Below, piece after piece: positions 1 through 10,015 of a stretch of DNA of 64,000 nucleotides. Position numbers and translations under genes: made by a program. Each line of letters begins with the position of its first letter. Position 1 is the first letter of the stretch. Source of the stretch: Lysobacterales bacterium 66-474 (GTDB lineage: Bacteria > Pseudomonadota > Gammaproteobacteria > Xanthomonadales > Rhodanobacteraceae); contig MKWP01000008.1 of assembly GCA_001899805.1 (NCBI GenBank), positions 1 to 64,000 of the forward strand, written 5' to 3'. The notes beneath the pieces are model-generated. The model was not told the origin of the DNA, did not search any database, and saw nothing but the letters and a program-made list of their open reading frames with translations.

Positions 1-121
<121 letters not shown>

Positions 122-126
122 GTGGT

Positions 127-197
127 GTTATCCCGGACGCCACTGCGTGGCGCCGTGATAACTCCCGCCGATCATGCGACCAGACAGCCGGTCGCAT
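127..197. repeat. Two hairpins between tuf and rpsJ
   Basis: The first hairpin has outer arms GTTATC (127-132) and GATAAC (157-162) closing an inner stem CGCCA/TGGCG. The second has perfect arms ATGCGACC (174-181) and GGTCGCAT (190-197) around an 8-nt loop. Neither is followed by a T run, so they are not standard terminators. They resemble the palindromes in other gaps of this operon. A role as S10-operon leader structure cannot be excluded. Confidence 0.6.
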
Positions 198-260
198 ATC
201 GCCGGGGAAGCGGAAAAGCGAAAAGCTGAAAGCAAAACGTTCTTTAGCGAGTAAACAGAC

Positions 261-572
261 ATGGCAACCCAGAACATCCGCATCCGGCTGAAGGCCTACG
301 ACCATCGCCTGATCGACAAGTCGGCCAGCGAGATCGTGGAGACGGCCAAGCGCACGGGCGCGCAGGTGCGCGGTCCGATTCCGCTGCCGACCAAGATCGA
401 GCGCTACACGATCCTGGTGTCGCCGCACGTCGACAAGGACGCACGCGACCAGTACGAAACGCGCACCCACAAGCGCGTGCTGGATATCGTCGATCCCAAC
501 GACAAGACCGTGGATGCCCTGATGAAGCTCGACCTCGCCGCCGGCGTGGACGTGCAGATCAAGCTGGGTTGA
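261..572 (+). CDS. rpsJ: 30S ribosomal protein S10
   Basis: 103 residues, the usual S10 length, starting [16 protein letters not shown]10 sits in the head of the 30S subunit. As NusE it also pairs with NusB in transcription antitermination. The family signature is seen around GPIPLPTK and RTHKRVLDI, with the long basic loop between. It is the first gene of the S10 operon, 139 bases after tuf, and is followed 10 bases later by rplC. The ribosome-binding site is weak (AGCGAG, about 9 bases before ATG). Confidence 0.98.
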   Translation: MATQNIRIRLKAYDHRLIDKSASEIVETAKRTGAQVRGPIPLPTKIERYTILVSPHVDKDARDQYETRTHKRVLDIVDPNDKTVDALMKLDLAAGVDVQIKLG

Positions 573-582
573 GGAACGGAAC

Positions 583-1224
583 ATGAGCATCGGACTGGTT
601 GGAAAGAAATGCGGCATGAGCCGGGTCTTCACCGAAGACGGCCGCTCGGTGCCGGTCACGCTGATCGAGGCGACGCCGAATCGCGTTACCCAGGTCAAGA
701 CCGCCGACAACGACGGCTACGCCGCGGTGCAGGTCACGGTGGGTGCCAAACGCGCTTCGCTGCTGGCCAAGCCGGCCAAGGGCCACTTCGCCAAGGCGAA
801 AGTGGAGCCGGGTCGCGGCCTGTGGGAGTTCCGCCTCGACGGCAAGGACGTCGACAAATACGCGGTCGGTGCCGAGATCAAGCTGGACGACGTGTTCAAG
901 GTCGGCCAGATCGTCGACGTTGCCGGGGTGTCCAAGGGCAAGGGTTTCCAGGGCACGATCAAGCGCCACCACTTCACGATGGGTGATGCCACCCACGGCA
1001 ACTCGTTGTCGCATCGTGCGCCGGGTTCGATCGGCCAGCGCCAGACCCCGGGCCGTGTGTTCCCGGGCAAGAAGATGGCCGGCCAGATGGGCAACGTGAA
1101 CCGTTCGGCGATGAATCTGGAAGTGGTCAGCATCGACGCCGAGCGTCACCTGATCGCGGTCAAGGGCGCGGTGCCCGGCGCCACCGGCGGCGACGTGGTC
1201 GTGCGTCCGGCGGCGAAGGCGTGA
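583..1224 (+). CDS. rplC: 50S ribosomal protein L3
   Basis: 213 residues beginning [17 protein letters not shown]3 is a primary 23S rRNA binding protein whose long loop reaches towards the peptidyl transferase centre. That loop is visible as [20 protein letters not shown] at about residues 148-167. In E. coli a glutamine in this loop is methylated by PrmB, and glutamines are present at 152 and 154 here. The stop codon overlaps the Shine-Dalgarno sequence of rplD, implying translational coupling. Confidence 0.98.
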   Translation: MSIGLVGKKCGMSRVFTEDGRSVPVTLIEATPNRVTQVKTADNDGYAAVQVTVGAKRASLLAKPAKGHFAKAKVEPGRGLWEFRLDGKDVDKYAVGAEIKLDDVFKVGQIVDVAGVSKGKGFQGTIKRHHFTMGDATHGNSLSHRAPGSIGQRQTPGRVFPGKKMAGQMGNVNRSAMNLEVVSIDAERHLIAVKGAVPGATGGDVVVRPAAKA

Positions 1225-1235
1225 GGAGCGAAGTC

Positions 1236-1841
1236 ATGGAACTCAATGTGATCGGCGCCAAGCCCGTGCAGGTATCCGAAGCGATCTTCGGTGCCGCGTT
1301 CCGCCAGGATCTGGTGCACCAGGTGGTGGTGGCGTACCGCAATGCGGGTCGCGCCGGTACCAAGGCGCAGTTGAACCACACGCGCATGTCGGGCACCACC
1401 AAGAAATTCAAGAAGCAGAAGGGCGGCGGCGCCCGCCACGGCGATTACCGTGCGCCGATCTTCGTGGGTGGCGCGCGCGCGTTCGCGGCGCAGCCGCGTG
1501 ATTTCGCGCAGAAGGTCAACCGCAAGATGTACCGCGGCGCGCTGTGTTCGATGCTGGCCGAGCTGAATCGCCAGGGTCGCCTGAAGGTGGTGCCGGAATT
1601 CGCGGTGGACGCGGCCAAGACCAAGTCGCTGATCGGCAAGCTCGGCGAAATCGAAGCAGTCGGCCGCACCCTGATCGTGACCCCTGCGGTGGACGAGAAG
1701 CTGTACCTCGCCGCGCGCAACAACCCCAACATCATCGACGTCATCGATGTCGACGGCATCAACCCGGTCGCGTTGGCCGCGGCCGACCATGTCGTCATCA
1801 CGGTGGACGCGGTGAAGAAGGTCGAGGAGTGGCTGGCATGA
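1236..1841 (+). CDS. rplD: 50S ribosomal protein L4
   Basis: 201 residues starting [16 protein letters not shown] chose ATG 1236 because GAGGAG (1223-1228) lies 7 bases upstream and the family starts with this segment. An in-frame GTG at 1221 would add five non-conserved residues. The extended loop lining the exit tunnel is visible as [15 protein letters not shown]. In E. coli L4 also represses its own S10 operon through the leader RNA. No clear homologue of that leader was recognised here. The stop overlaps the rplW start (ATGA). Confidence 0.97.
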   Translation: MELNVIGAKPVQVSEAIFGAAFRQDLVHQVVVAYRNAGRAGTKAQLNHTRMSGTTKKFKKQKGGGARHGDYRAPIFVGGARAFAAQPRDFAQKVNRKMYRGALCSMLAELNRQGRLKVVPEFAVDAAKTKSLIGKLGEIEAVGRTLIVTPAVDEKLYLAARNNPNIIDVIDVDGINPVALAAADHVVITVDAVKKVEEWLA

Positions 1842-2134
1842 GCGGCGATAGGATCCTGTCGGTGCTGCACGCGCCGCACGTTTCGGAAAAGAGCACCCGC
1901 CTTTCCGAGCACAACCAGTACGTATTCGCGGTGGCGTCCGACGCCACCAAGGCCGACGTCAAGTCCGCGGTCGAAAAGCTGTTCGACGTGAGCGTGGTGT
2001 CGGTGAACATGGCCAATATCAAGGGCAAGCTGAAGATGTTCCGCTTCCGCCCGGGTCGCAAGGCCAGTGTCCGCAAGGCGTATGTGCGTCTGGCCGAAGG
2101 CCAGAGCATCGACGTCGCCGCGGGCAAGGCCTGA
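1838..2134 (+). CDS. rplW: 50S ribosomal protein L23
   Basis: 98 residues, start ATG overlapping the rplD stop. L23 binds 23S rRNA domain III near the tunnel exit and is the docking site for trigger factor and SRP. Recognisable segments are [11 protein letters not shown] near the N-terminus and [15 protein letters not shown] basic residues in the extended loop (seen as [15 protein letters not shown]). The ATGA overlap with rplD and the 20-base gap to rplB are typical of this operon. Confidence 0.97.
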   Translation: MSGDRILSVLHAPHVSEKSTRLSEHNQYVFAVASDATKADVKSAVEKLFDVSVVSVNMANIKGKLKMFRFRPGRKASVRKAYVRLAEGQSIDVAAGKA

Positions 2135-2154
2135 ACCAACGAGGTGCAATCGAG

Positions 2155-2979
2155 ATGGCACTGATCACACCCAAGCCGACTTCGCCGGGACGCCGCGGGA
2201 TGGTGCGCGTGGCGCCACCGGCCGGCCTGCACAAGGGCGAGCCGTACGACGCGCTGACCGAAGCCCAGACCAAGACCGGTGGCCGCAACCACTTCGGGCG
2301 CATCACCGTGCGTCATCGCGGCGGCGGCCACAAGCAGCACTACCGCATCATCGACTTCAAGCGCGACAAGGAAGGCATCGCCTGCCGGGTCGAGCGCGTG
2401 GAGTACGATCCCAACCGCACCGCGCACATTGCGTTGCTGTGCTACGTGGACGGCGAGCGCCGCTACATCATCGCGCCCAAGGGCATCCAGGTCGGTACGC
2501 AGTTGATGACCGGCACCGATGCGCCGATCAAGGACGGCAATACGCTGCCGTTGCGCAACATGCCGATCGGCACCACCGTGCACTGCGTCGAGATGAAGCC
2601 CGGCAAGGGCGCGCAACTCGCGCGCAGCGCCGGTGCCTCGGCCCAGCTGGTCGCGCGCGAGTCCGGCTATGCCACCTTGCGCCTGCGCTCCGGCGAAATG
2701 CGCAAGGTGCCGGTCGAATGCCGCGCCACCGTGGGCGAGGTCAGCAATTCGGAACACAACCTGCGCAAGCTCGGCAAGGCCGGCGCCAAGCGCTGGCTGG
2801 GCATCCGTCCGACCGTGCGCGGCGTGGTGATGAATCCGGTCGACCATCCGCACGGCGGCGGCGAAGGCCGCACCTCCGGTGGCCGCCATCCGGTGAGCCC
2901 GTGGGGCACGCCGACCAAGGGTTACAAGACCCGCAACAACAAGCGCACGCAGAACATGATCGTGCGTCGCCGCAAGTAA
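2155..2979 (+). CDS. rplB: 50S ribosomal protein L2
   Basis: 274 residues starting [17 protein letters not shown]2 is needed for subunit association and peptidyl transferase activity. The highly conserved C-terminal motif [15 protein letters not shown] is present near residues 228-242 and includes the functionally important histidine. A Shine-Dalgarno-like GAGGTG lies upstream of the ATG. Length and both RNA-binding regions match the family. Confidence 0.98.
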   Translation: MALITPKPTSPGRRGMVRVAPPAGLHKGEPYDALTEAQTKTGGRNHFGRITVRHRGGGHKQHYRIIDFKRDKEGIACRVERVEYDPNRTAHIALLCYVDGERRYIIAPKGIQVGTQLMTGTDAPIKDGNTLPLRNMPIGTTVHCVEMKPGKGAQLARSAGASAQLVARESGYATLRLRSGEMRKVPVECRATVGEVSNSEHNLRKLGKAGAKRWLGIRPTVRGVVMNPVDHPHGGGEGRTSGGRHPVSPWGTPTKGYKTRNNKRTQNMIVRRRK

Positions 2980-2991
2980 GGGCTCATCGAC

Positions 2992-3291
2992 ATGCCACGT
3001 TCACTCAAGAAAGGCCCGTTCATCGACCTGCACCTTCTGAAGAAGGTCGAGGTCGCGAACCAGAGCAACAGCAAGCGCCCGATCAAGACCTGGTCGCGCC
3101 GTTCGATGATCCTGCCCGAGATGGTGGGCCTCACGATCGCCGTCCACAACGGCCGCCTGCACGTGCCGGTGCTGGTCAACGAGAACATGGTCGGGCACAA
3201 GCTCGGCGAGTTCGCGGTGACCCGTACCTTCAAGGGCCATGGCGGCAGCGACAAGAAGGCCGCCGCCCCGGCAGCCCCCGGCGCCAAGTAA
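2992..3291 (+). CDS. rpsS: 30S ribosomal protein S19
   Basis: 99 residues beginning [16 protein letters not shown]19 forms a complex with S13 in the 30S head near the A and P sites. The core signature is [19 protein letters not shown], followed by [17 protein letters not shown]. The usual length is about 90 residues, and here an extra Lys/Ala/Pro-rich tail ([10 protein letters not shown]) follows the core. The tail is probably disordered. Confidence 0.97.
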   Translation: MPRSLKKGPFIDLHLLKKVEVANQSNSKRPIKTWSRRSMILPEMVGLTIAVHNGRLHVPVLVNENMVGHKLGEFAVTRTFKGHGGSDKKAAAPAAPGAK

Positions 3292-3302
3292 TGGATAACG
3301 TC

Positions 3303-3638
3303 ATGACTACGACACAAGCCAAGGCTGTCCTGCGCGGTGCGCGCATCTCGGCGCAGAAGGCGCGGCTGGTGGCCGACATGGTGCGCGGCATGCCCGTGGG
3401 CACCGCCAGCGCGGTGCTGGAACACACCAACAAGAAGGCTGCGCACCTGGTCCGCAAGGTGCTGCTGTCGGCCGTCGCCAACGCCGAGAACAACGTCGGC
3501 GCCGATGTCGACGACCTCAAGGTGTCGCGCATCTACGTGGACGAGGGCGCGGTCATGAAGCGCATGCATGCACGCGCCAAGGGCCGTGGTGCCCGCATCC
3601 TGAAGCGCACGTCGCATATCACGGTCGAGGTAGGTTGA
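3303..3638 (+). CDS. rplV: 50S ribosomal protein L22
   Basis: 111 residues from ATG 3303 ([16 protein letters not shown]). An in-frame ATG at 3291 overlaps the rpsS stop (TAATG) and would add MDNV. Family length favours 3303, but coupling from 3291 is possible. L22 lines the exit tunnel, and its beta-hairpin is visible as [14 protein letters not shown]. The preceding segment [15 protein letters not shown] is typical. The C-terminal [11 protein letters not shown] matches gammaproteobacterial L22. Confidence 0.95.
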   Translation: MTTTQAKAVLRGARISAQKARLVADMVRGMPVGTASAVLEHTNKKAAHLVRKVLLSAVANAENNVGADVDDLKVSRIYVDEGAVMKRMHARAKGRGARILKRTSHITVEVG

Positions 3639-3640
3639 TC

Positions 3641-4414
<774 letters not shown>

Positions 4415-4417
4415 TTT

Positions 4418-4831
4418 ATGTTGCAGCCAAAACGCACCAAGTTTCGCAAGCAGTTCAAGGGCCGCAACCGGGGCTTGAGCCTCAACGGCAACCTCGTGAG
4501 CTTCGGCGAATACGGCCTGAAGGCGACCACCCGCGGCGCGATCACCGCGCGCGAGATCGAAGCCGCGCGCCGCTGCATCACGCGTTACGTGAAACGCGGC
4601 GGCAAGTTGTGGATCCGCGTGTTCCCGGACAAGCCGATCACCAAGAAGCCGATCGAAGTCCGCATGGGCGCCGGCAAGGGCAACGTCGAGTACTGGGTCG
4701 CGCCGATCCAGCCCGGCCGGATGCTGTACGAAATCGAAGGCGTCAGCGAGGCGGAGGCGCGCGAAGCGTTCCGCCTGGCCGCGGCCAAGCTGTCGGTGCA
4801 AACCCAATTCACGTCCAGGGCGCTGCTGTGA
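4418..4831 (+). CDS. rplP: 50S ribosomal protein L16
   Basis: 137 residues, [18 protein letters not shown]16 binds near the A site and helps position tRNA acceptor arms. Conserved segments include [30 protein letters not shown] and [13 protein letters not shown]. The arginine in the last region, hydroxylated in some proteobacteria, lies in the conserved EVRMG stretch. The stop overlaps the rpmC start by one base. Confidence 0.97.
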   Translation: MLQPKRTKFRKQFKGRNRGLSLNGNLVSFGEYGLKATTRGAITAREIEAARRCITRYVKRGGKLWIRVFPDKPITKKPIEVRMGAGKGNVEYWVAPIQPGRMLYEIEGVSEAEAREAFRLAAAKLSVQTQFTSRALL

Positions 4832-5031
4832 TGGATACCAACGAGATGCGCGCGAAGTCCGCGCAGGAATTGCAGGACCACATTTCCGAGCTGCGCCGCG
4901 AGCAATTCAGCCTGCGCATGCAGAAGGCCCAGGGTCAGGCCACCCAGACCCACCAGTTCGCCAGGGTGCGCCGCGAGATCGCGCGCGCCGCGACGATCCT
5001 GGTCGAGAAACAGAACGGCGGAGCTGTGTGA
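4831..5031 (+). CDS. rpmC: 50S ribosomal protein L29
   Basis: 66 residues forming a two-helix protein ([19 protein letters not shown], then [16 protein letters not shown]). L29 sits by the tunnel exit next to L23. The start codon overlaps the rplP stop (TGATG) and its own stop overlaps rpsQ in the same way, so the three genes are translationally coupled. Confidence 0.96.
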   Translation: MDTNEMRAKSAQELQDHISELRREQFSLRMQKAQGQATQTHQFARVRREIARAATILVEKQNGGAV

Positions 5032-5309
5032 TGAACGATACCCGGAAACAAGCCGACAACGGCAGTGCGCGCACCCTCGAGGGCCGCGTCACCAGCAACA
5101 AGGCCTCCAAGACCGTGACCGTGCTGGTCGCCCGCCAGGAGCAGCATGGCCTGTACGGCAAGCTGCTGCGTCGTTCGACCAAGCTGCACGCGCACGACGA
5201 GAACGGCGAGTGCCACGAGGGCGACCTGGTGCGCATCGCCGAGTGCCGGCCGCTGTCCAAGACCAAGCATTTCCGCGTCGTGGAAGTGCTGGCGCGCGCG
5301 GCCGAGTGA
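5031..5309 (+). CDS. rpsQ: 30S ribosomal protein S17
   Basis: 92 residues from ATG 5031. S17 is an early-assembly OB-fold protein binding 16S helices 7 and 11. The signature is [16 protein letters not shown] followed by [20 protein letters not shown] and [12 protein letters not shown]. It is slightly longer than the 84-residue E. coli protein because of the N-terminal stretch [13 protein letters not shown]. It is the last gene of the classical S10 operon; rplN follows after 13 bases. Confidence 0.96.
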   Translation: MNDTRKQADNGSARTLEGRVTSNKASKTVTVLVARQEQHGLYGKLLRRSTKLHAHDENGECHEGDLVRIAECRPLSKTKHFRVVEVLARAAE

Positions 5310-5322
5310 GGAGATCGCAGCC

Positions 5323-5691
5323 ATGATCCAGATGCAAACCAAGCTGGCCGCGGCGGACAACAGCGGCGCGCGTGAACTGATGTGCATCAAGGTGCTGGGC
5401 GGCTCCAAGCGCCGCTATGCCAGCGTCGGCGATGTCATCAAGGTTTCGATCCGCGACGCGATCCCGCGCAGCAAGGTCAAGAAGGGCGAGGTCTACAACG
5501 CCGTCGTGGTGCGCACCGCCAAGGGCGTGCGCCGTCCGGACGGTTCGCTGATCCGTTTCGACGACAACGCCGCCGTGTTGCTCAACAACAAGCTGGAACC
5601 GATCGGCACCCGCATTTTCGGGCCGGTCACCCGTGAACTGCGCAGCGAACGCTTCATGAAGATCGTGTCGCTGGCACCGGAAGTGCTTTGA
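5323..5691 (+). CDS. rplN: 50S ribosomal protein L14
   Basis: 122 residues, [19 protein letters not shown], exactly the family length. L14 forms intersubunit bridge B8 and is the target of the silencing factor RsfS. The conserved [20 protein letters not shown] and [20 protein letters not shown] segments are clear. GAGGAG upstream of ATG 5323 supports the start. It opens the spc operon. Confidence 0.98.
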   Translation: MIQMQTKLAAADNSGARELMCIKVLGGSKRRYASVGDVIKVSIRDAIPRSKVKKGEVYNAVVVRTAKGVRRPDGSLIRFDDNAAVLLNNKLEPIGTRIFGPVTRELRSERFMKIVSLAPEVL

Positions 5692-5735
5692 AGGGATTCA
5701 AGCAAAGATCGAGCGCACATCGACAGCAGCTTTTG

Positions 5736-5778
5736 GCCCCCTTGAGTCAAGGGGGCGGATCGAATCGAAGATTCGATC
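5736..5778. repeat. Two palindromes in the rplN-rplX gap
   Basis: The 159-base gap between rplN and rplX, where most genomes have about 10 bases, holds two adjacent palindromes. GCCCCCTTGA (5736-5745) pairs with TCAAGGGGGC (5747-5756). GATCGAATC (5758-5766) pairs with GATTCGATC (5770-5778) around GAA. Neither is followed by a T run. They look like inserted repeat units rather than a terminator. Confidence 0.6.
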
Positions 5779-5850
5779 GGGGGTTGTGGAAGTGCGACAC
5801 CGTTGGAAATGACTGAATGCACGCGTTGTACCGGAACAGGTGAGCTACAT

Positions 5851-6165
5851 ATGAATCGCATCCGCAAAGGCGACACGGTGCTCGTGATCGCAGGCAAGAA
5901 CAAGGGCCAGCACGGCGAGGTCACCCGCATCGACGGCGAGCGCGTGTTCGTGCAGAACGTCAACCTGGTCAAGCGCCACACCAAGCCGAACCCGCAGTTG
6001 CAGCAGGCGGGCGGCATCGTCGAGCGCGAGGCCCCGATCCACATTTCCAACGTCATGCTGTACGACCTCGCCACCGGCAAGGGCGAACGCGTGGGCCGCA
6101 AGACGCTCGGCGACGGGCGCAAGGTGCGCGTATACCGCTCGACCGGCGAAGTCGTGGACGCTTGA
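5851..6165 (+). CDS. rplX: 50S ribosomal protein L24
   Basis: 104 residues, [19 protein letters not shown], a KOW-domain assembly initiator protein. The signature [15 protein letters not shown] covers the KOW motif. The family length is 104-105. The start at ATG 5851 follows AGGTGAG about 6 bases upstream. An upstream ATG at 5809 lies in non-conserved, palindrome-flanked sequence and was not used. Confidence 0.97.
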   Translation: MNRIRKGDTVLVIAGKNKGQHGEVTRIDGERVFVQNVNLVKRHTKPNPQLQQAGGIVEREAPIHISNVMLYDLATGKGERVGRKTLGDGRKVRVYRSTGEVVDA

Positions 6166-6175
6166 GGAACAAGTC

Positions 6176-6715
6176 ATGACCCGCCTCGAAAAGATCTACA
6201 AAGAAGAAGTGGCGCCGGCGCTGATGAAGCGTTTCGGCTACAAGAACCCGATGCAGGTGCCCCGCATCAGCAAGATCACGCTCAACATGGGCGTGGGCGA
6301 GGCTGCCGCGAACAAGAAGGTGCTAGAGAACGCGACCGCGGACATGGCGAAGATCGCCGGCCAGAAGCCGGTGGTGACCAAGGCGCGCGTGTCGGTGGCG
6401 TCGTTCAAGATCCGCGACGGCTGGCCGATCGGCTGCAAGGTCACGCTGCGCCGCGCGCACATGTACGAGTTCCTCGACCGCCTGATCAACATCTCGCTGC
6501 CGCGCGTGCGCGACTTCCGCGGGGTGTCGGGTCGCGCCTTCGACGGCCGCGGCAACTACAACATGGGCGTGAAGGAACAGATCATCTTCCCGGAAATCGA
6601 CTTCGACCAGGTCGACGCGATGCGCGGCATGGATATCTGCATCACCACCACCGCGCAGACCGACGCGGAAGCCAAGGCGTTGCTGGAAGCCTTCCACTTC
6701 CCGTTCCGCAACTGA
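6176..6715 (+). CDS. rplE: 50S ribosomal protein L5
   Basis: 179 residues, [21 protein letters not shown]5 binds 5S rRNA with L18 and L25 and contacts P-site tRNA. Conserved stretches include [29 protein letters not shown] sequence (seen as [16 protein letters not shown]) and [16 protein letters not shown]. It follows rplX after 10 bases. Confidence 0.98.
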   Translation: MTRLEKIYKEEVAPALMKRFGYKNPMQVPRISKITLNMGVGEAAANKKVLENATADMAKIAGQKPVVTKARVSVASFKIRDGWPIGCKVTLRRAHMYEFLDRLINISLPRVRDFRGVSGRAFDGRGNYNMGVKEQIIFPEIDFDQVDAMRGMDICITTTAQTDAEAKALLEAFHFPFRN

Positions 6716-6731
6716 CGAGAGACGCAAACCG

Positions 6732-7037
6732 ATGGCCAAGAAATCCATGGTGAACCGCGACCTGAAGCGCGCCAAGTTGATCAAGCGGCACGCCGGCAAG
6801 CGCGCGGATCTCAAGAAAATCATCGCCAGCACCGACGCGAGCTACGAGGACAAGCTGGCCGCGGCCGCGAAGCTGCAGAAGCTGCCGCGCGATTCCAGCG
6901 CGTCGCGCCTGCGCACCCGCTGTGCGCTGACCGGCCGTCCGCGCGCGGTGTACGTGAAGTTCGGCCTGTCCCGCAGCAAGTTGCGCGAAGCAACCATGCG
7001 CGGCGACGTGCCGGGCCTGCGCAAGGCTTCCTGGTAA
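6732..7037 (+). CDS. rpsN: 30S ribosomal protein S14 (zinc-independent form)
   Basis: 101 residues, [16 protein letters not shown]. The long form lacks the two CxxC zinc pairs of the short form; only one cysteine is present, in [12 protein letters not shown]14 is a late-assembly protein of the 30S head. The C-terminal [20 protein letters not shown] is diagnostic. It is separated from rpsH by a 143-base gap carrying a long inverted repeat. Confidence 0.97.
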   Translation: MAKKSMVNRDLKRAKLIKRHAGKRADLKKIIASTDASYEDKLAAAAKLQKLPRDSSASRLRTRCALTGRPRAVYVKFGLSRSKLREATMRGDVPGLRKASW

Positions 7038-7044
7038 GAACGGA

Positions 7045-7120
7045 GGGACCAGGGACTGGGGACCAGTAGAAGCAAACGCTCGCAGGCTGCTGCTTTTGCC
7101 GGTCCCCGGTCCCCGGTCCC
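7045..7120. repeat. Long inverted repeat of GGGACC-type units
   Basis: The rpsN-rpsH gap holds a left arm (7045-7066) made of three related units, GGGACCA, GGGACTG and GGGACCAG. The right arm (7099-7120) is three near-identical units of GGTCCCC/GGTCCC. The arms pair over 22 positions with a few A-C or G-T mismatches and enclose a 32-base loop. The right arm is a near-perfect tandem repeat while the left has drifted. No T run follows. Confidence 0.65.
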
Positions 7121-7180
7121 GAAACCAACAAGATCGATTTACAAAAACCGGATATCGATGCAGTTTCAAGGAAACGACCC

Positions 7181-7576
7181 ATGAGCATGACTGATCCCAT
7201 CGCCGACATGTTTACCCGCATCCGCAATGCCCAGGCCATGGGCAAGCCGACGGTGAGCATGCCGGCATCCAAGCTGCGCCAGGCGCTGGCCAACCTGTTG
7301 AAATCGGAAGGCTACGTGCTGGATTCGCGTCGCTCCGAAAATGACGGCAAGGCGCAACTGGAAATCAAGTTGAAGTATTTCGAGGGCCGGCCCGCGATCG
7401 AGCGCATCGAGCGTGTCAGCCGCCCGGGTCTGCGCGTGTACCGCGGCAAGGACGCGCTGCCGAAGGTGCTGGGCGGCCTCGGCATTTCCATCGTGTCGAC
7501 TTCGGCCGGCCTGATGACCGACGCGCAGGCGCGCGCCAAGGGTCTCGGCGGCGAAGTGGTCGGCCGCGTCGCGTAA
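7181..7576 (+). CDS. rpsH: 30S ribosomal protein S8
   Basis: 131 residues, [19 protein letters not shown]8 organises the 16S central domain and in E. coli represses the spc operon by binding an mRNA site near rplE. The signature is [18 protein letters not shown] and the end is typical (GGEVVGRVA, without the usual final tryptophan-tyrosine ending of some families). The start at ATG 7181 is preceded by AAGGAAACG, a good ribosome-binding site. Confidence 0.97.
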   Translation: MSMTDPIADMFTRIRNAQAMGKPTVSMPASKLRQALANLLKSEGYVLDSRRSENDGKAQLEIKLKYFEGRPAIERIERVSRPGLRVYRGKDALPKVLGGLGISIVSTSAGLMTDAQARAKGLGGEVVGRVA

Positions 7577-7594
7577 GCAGGACGGAGCACTGAC

Positions 7595-8119
7595 ATGTCA
7601 CGAGTTGCCAAGAAACCGATCCCGTTGCCGAAGGGCGTCGAGTGCCAGATCGCTGCCGACGGGATTACCGTCAAGGGCCCCAAGGGCACCTTGAAGATGC
7701 GCGCGATTCCGGGCGTCGAAATCAAGAGTGCCGACGGCCATCTCACCTGTGCCGACGGCAGCACCGAAACCAAGTTCGCGGGCACCACCCGCGCACTGCT
7801 GGCCAACATGGTCCATGGCGTGAGCCAGGGTTACGAGCGCAAGCTCGAATTGGTCGGCGTCGGTTTCCGCGCCGCGTTGCAGGGCAAGAGCCTGAACCTG
7901 TCGCTCGGGTTCTCGCATCCGGTGGTGTTCCCGGCGCCGGAAGGCATCATCCTGGAAACCCCGTCGGCCACGGAAATCCTGGTCAAGGGTGCCGACAAGC
8001 AGCGGGTCGGCGAAGTCGCCGCGAAGATCCGCGCGGTGCGCCCGCCCGAGCCCTACAAGGGCAAGGGCGTGCGTTACGCCGGCGAGCGCATCACGCTGAA
8101 AGAAGCGAAGAAGGCCTGA
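7595..8119 (+). CDS. rplF: 50S ribosomal protein L6
   Basis: 174 residues, [16 protein letters not shown]6 lies at the base of the L7/L12 stalk near the sarcin-ricin loop. The two repeated domains are visible, the second with [20 protein letters not shown] and [17 protein letters not shown], the family signature. An 18-base gap separates it from rpsH and 2 bases separate it from rplR. Confidence 0.98.
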   Translation: MSRVAKKPIPLPKGVECQIAADGITVKGPKGTLKMRAIPGVEIKSADGHLTCADGSTETKFAGTTRALLANMVHGVSQGYERKLELVGVGFRAALQGKSLNLSLGFSHPVVFPAPEGIILETPSATEILVKGADKQRVGEVAAKIRAVRPPEPYKGKGVRYAGERITLKEAKKA

Positions 8120-8121
8120 TC

Positions 8122-8478
8122 ATGATCGACAAGAAATCCACGCGTCTGCGCCGCGCCAAGTCCGCGCGCGCACGCATCCGCAAGCTGGCGGTACCGCGCC
8201 TGTCCGTGCATCGCAGCGGCCAGCATCTCTACGCGCAAGTCATCGCCGCCGACGGCGAGACCGTGCTCGCGGCGGCCTCGACCGTCCAGAAGGCGGTCAA
8301 CGGTGGTTTGAAGGGCACCAAGAACAAGTCCGCCGCCGCGGCGGTGGGCAAGGCCATCGCCGAGAAGGCGCGCGCCGCCGGCGTCGAGTCGGTCGCGTTC
8401 GACCGCTCGGGTTTCCGCTACCACGGTCGCGTGGCCGCGTTGGCCGATGCCGCGCGCGAAGCGGGTCTCAAGTTTTGA
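8122..8478 (+). CDS. rplR: 50S ribosomal protein L18
   Basis: 118 residues starting [20 protein letters not shown]18 carries 5S rRNA into the large subunit together with L5. Recognisable segments are [17 protein letters not shown] and the C-terminal [26 protein letters not shown]. Start ATG 8122 lies 2 bases after the rplF stop. Confidence 0.97.
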   Translation: MIDKKSTRLRRAKSARARIRKLAVPRLSVHRSGQHLYAQVIAADGETVLAAASTVQKAVNGGLKGTKNKSAAAAVGKAIAEKARAAGVESVAFDRSGFRYHGRVAALADAAREAGLKF

Positions 8479-8520
8479 TGTGGTGAATGTGTTGCATGTG
8501 AGGCCCGAATGTTTATTTGT

Positions 8521-8635
8521 GCGATCGTCCATGATCGCTGCATCTCGGAATGCCCCGCTAGTGAGCAGTACCAGGCAGTCGGATACACCAGAACGGCCAT
8601 AAGAGCCGCCATCCATGGCAGAGAGCTCCGTGGCC
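8521..8635. repeat. Hairpin cluster in the rplR-rpsE gap
   Basis: This 240-base gap holds GCGATC-GTCCAT-GATCGC (8521-8538), and a larger stem with GGCCA (8595-8599) and TGGCC (8631-8635) around an inner palindrome GCCATCCATGGC (8608-8619). The loops carry the TCCATG core also found in other operon gaps here. I see no open reading frame of ribosomal type in the gap. Confidence 0.55.
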
Positions 8636-8718
8636 TGACTTTCCACGAAAACTTACAACTCCAAGCGGCTTGATGCCGCAAGCAAATGCCCGCATCTCGC
8701 GGGCGCAAGGTGAAAAAC

Positions 8719-9237
8719 ATGGCGAACAACGATCGCAACGATCGCGAAAATTCGGACGGGATGCTGGAAAAGCTCATCGCCGTCAACCGCGTGGCCAAGA
8801 CGGTCAAGGGCGGTCGGCAGATGAGCTTCACGGCCTTGACCGTGGTGGGTGACGGCGCCGGCAAGGTCGGCTTCGGATACGGCAAGGCGCGCGAAGTGCC
8901 GGTCGCGATCTCGAAGGCGATGGAGCGTGCGCGCCGCAACATGGTCAGTGTCGGTCTCAACAACGGCACCATCTGGTACGCGGTCAAGGCCAACCACGGC
9001 GCGGCGCGGGTGTTCATGCAGCCGGCTTCCGAAGGTACCGGCGTGATCGCCGGCGGCGCGATGCGCGCGGTGCTGGAAGTGGTCGGCGTCAAGAACGTGC
9101 TGGCCAAGGCGGTCGGTTCGCGCAATCCGATCAACCTGGTGCGCGCCACCATCAAGGGCCTGCAGTCGGTCGCGAGCCCGGACTACATCGCGGCCAAGCG
9201 CGGCAAGAAGGTCGAGGAGCTGGGTCATGGCGGCTAA
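8719..9237 (+). CDS. rpsE: 30S ribosomal protein S5
   Basis: 172 residues from ATG 8719 ([16 protein letters not shown]). I preferred it to the in-frame ATG at 8686 because AAGGTGA lies 6 bases upstream and family members begin here. S5 contributes to the mRNA entry tunnel, helicase function and decoding fidelity. The signature is [20 protein letters not shown], with [15 protein letters not shown] following. The C-terminus overlaps rpmD by 11 bases. Confidence 0.96.
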   Translation: MANNDRNDRENSDGMLEKLIAVNRVAKTVKGGRQMSFTALTVVGDGAGKVGFGYGKAREVPVAISKAMERARRNMVSVGLNNGTIWYAVKANHGAARVFMQPASEGTGVIAGGAMRAVLEVVGVKNVLAKAVGSRNPINLVRATIKGLQSVASPDYIAAKRGKKVEELGHGG

Positions 9238-9427
9238 GAAATCCACCAGCGGCGGCGTCGTGAAGGTGCGCCTCGTGGGCGGCCTGCGCGGCGTGCAGTC
9301 GCGGCACCGCCTGAGCGTCAAGGCGCTCGGCCTGAACCGCACCGGCGACGTGCGCGAGTTGAAGGACAGCCCGCAGGTGCGCGGCCTGATCAACACGGTC
9401 AACTACCTGGTCCGGGTCGAGGACTGA
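9227..9427 (+). CDS. rpmD: 50S ribosomal protein L30
   Basis: 66 residues, [19 protein letters not shown]. The short bacterial L30 signature continues as [17 protein letters not shown] and [11 protein letters not shown]. It overlaps the end of rpsE, so translation is coupled. It is followed by a 150-base hairpin-filled gap before rplO, instead of the few bases seen in most relatives. Confidence 0.96.
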   Translation: MAAKKSTSGGVVKVRLVGGLRGVQSRHRLSVKALGLNRTGDVRELKDSPQVRGLINTVNYLVRVED

Positions 9428-9433
9428 TTTGAT

Positions 9434-9553
9434 GTCCGATCACAAGCCATCCGTGGATTGGATCGGACGCGCCGAGTCCGGCACATGTCCGGACTCGGCT
9501 TCGACGAATCAAGCAGAAGCGCTTGATTCGCGTGCGGCGCATCCCTGCGCCGC
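9434..9553 (+). repeat. Modular hairpin repeat, copy 1
   Basis: Four consecutive hairpins fill the rpmD-rplO gap. (i) GTCCGATC/GATCGGAC (9434-9441, 9461-9468). (ii) GCCGAGTCCGG (9471-9481) and CCGGACTCGGC (9489-9499) around CACATGT. (iii) CGAATCAAGC/GCTTGATTCG (9505-9514, 9521-9530). (iv) GCGGCGCA/TGCGCCGC (9534-9541, 9546-9553) around TCCC. Modules ii-iii-iv recur in the same order at 11902-11994 and, inverted, at 34515-34598. Stem changes are compensated on both arms. Confidence 0.85.
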
Positions 9554-9577
9554 GAATGTGACTTTGAGGATTTGACG

Positions 9578-10009
9578 ATGCGTCTCAATACACTCAAACC
9601 CGGAAAAGGCGCGCGCAAGGAACGCCGCCGCGTCGCGCGCGGCATCGGTTCCGGCCTCGGCAAGACCGCGGGCCGCGGCCACAAGGGCCAGCACGCACGC
9701 GCCGGCAACACCCACACGATCGGCTTCGAAGGCGGCCAGATGCCGCTGCAGCGCCGCCTGCCCAAGGTCGGTTTCCGCTCCAGGAAGCAGGCCGAATCGC
9801 AGCAGGTGTTCCTGTACCAGATCGCCGGCCTGAAAAAGGACGCGATCGACCTGACCGTGCTGCGCGAGGCCAAGCTGGTCGACGGCCGTGCCAAGCGCGT
9901 CAAGATCGTCAAGAAGGGCGAGATCGGACGCGCGGTGAAGGTGTCGGGGATCCTGGCAACCGCAGGCGCCAAGGCCGCTATCGAAGCGGCCGGCGGCTCG
10001 GTGGAGTAG
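9578..10009 (+). CDS. rplO: 50S ribosomal protein L15
   Basis: 143 residues from ATG 9578 (MRLNTLKPGKGARKERRRV). GAGGA at 9566-9570 supports the start; the TTG at 9572 is less likely. L15 is a late assembly protein of the large subunit. The glycine-rich N-terminal region GIGSGLGKTAGRGHKGQ and the segment FEGGQMPLQRRLPKVGF are diagnostic. The ribosome-binding site lies just beyond the modular repeat. Confidence 0.97.
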   Translation: MRLNTLKPGKGARKERRRVARGIGSGLGKTAGRGHKGQHARAGNTHTIGFEGGQMPLQRRLPKVGFRSRKQAESQQVFLYQIAGLKKDAIDLTVLREAKLVDGRAKRVKIVKKGEIGRAVKVSGILATAGAKAAIEAAGGSVE

Positions 10010-10015
10010 GGCGCC

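Noticed and set aside
122..260. E. coli-like L4-responsive S10 leader
   Set aside because: Two hairpins exist, but I could not match them to the known leader structure and the gap is shorter than the E. coli leader.
9434..9553. CRISPR-like array in the rpmD-rplO gap
   Set aside because: The repeats are hairpins of different sequence and spacing, not direct repeats with unique spacers, and no cas gene is present.
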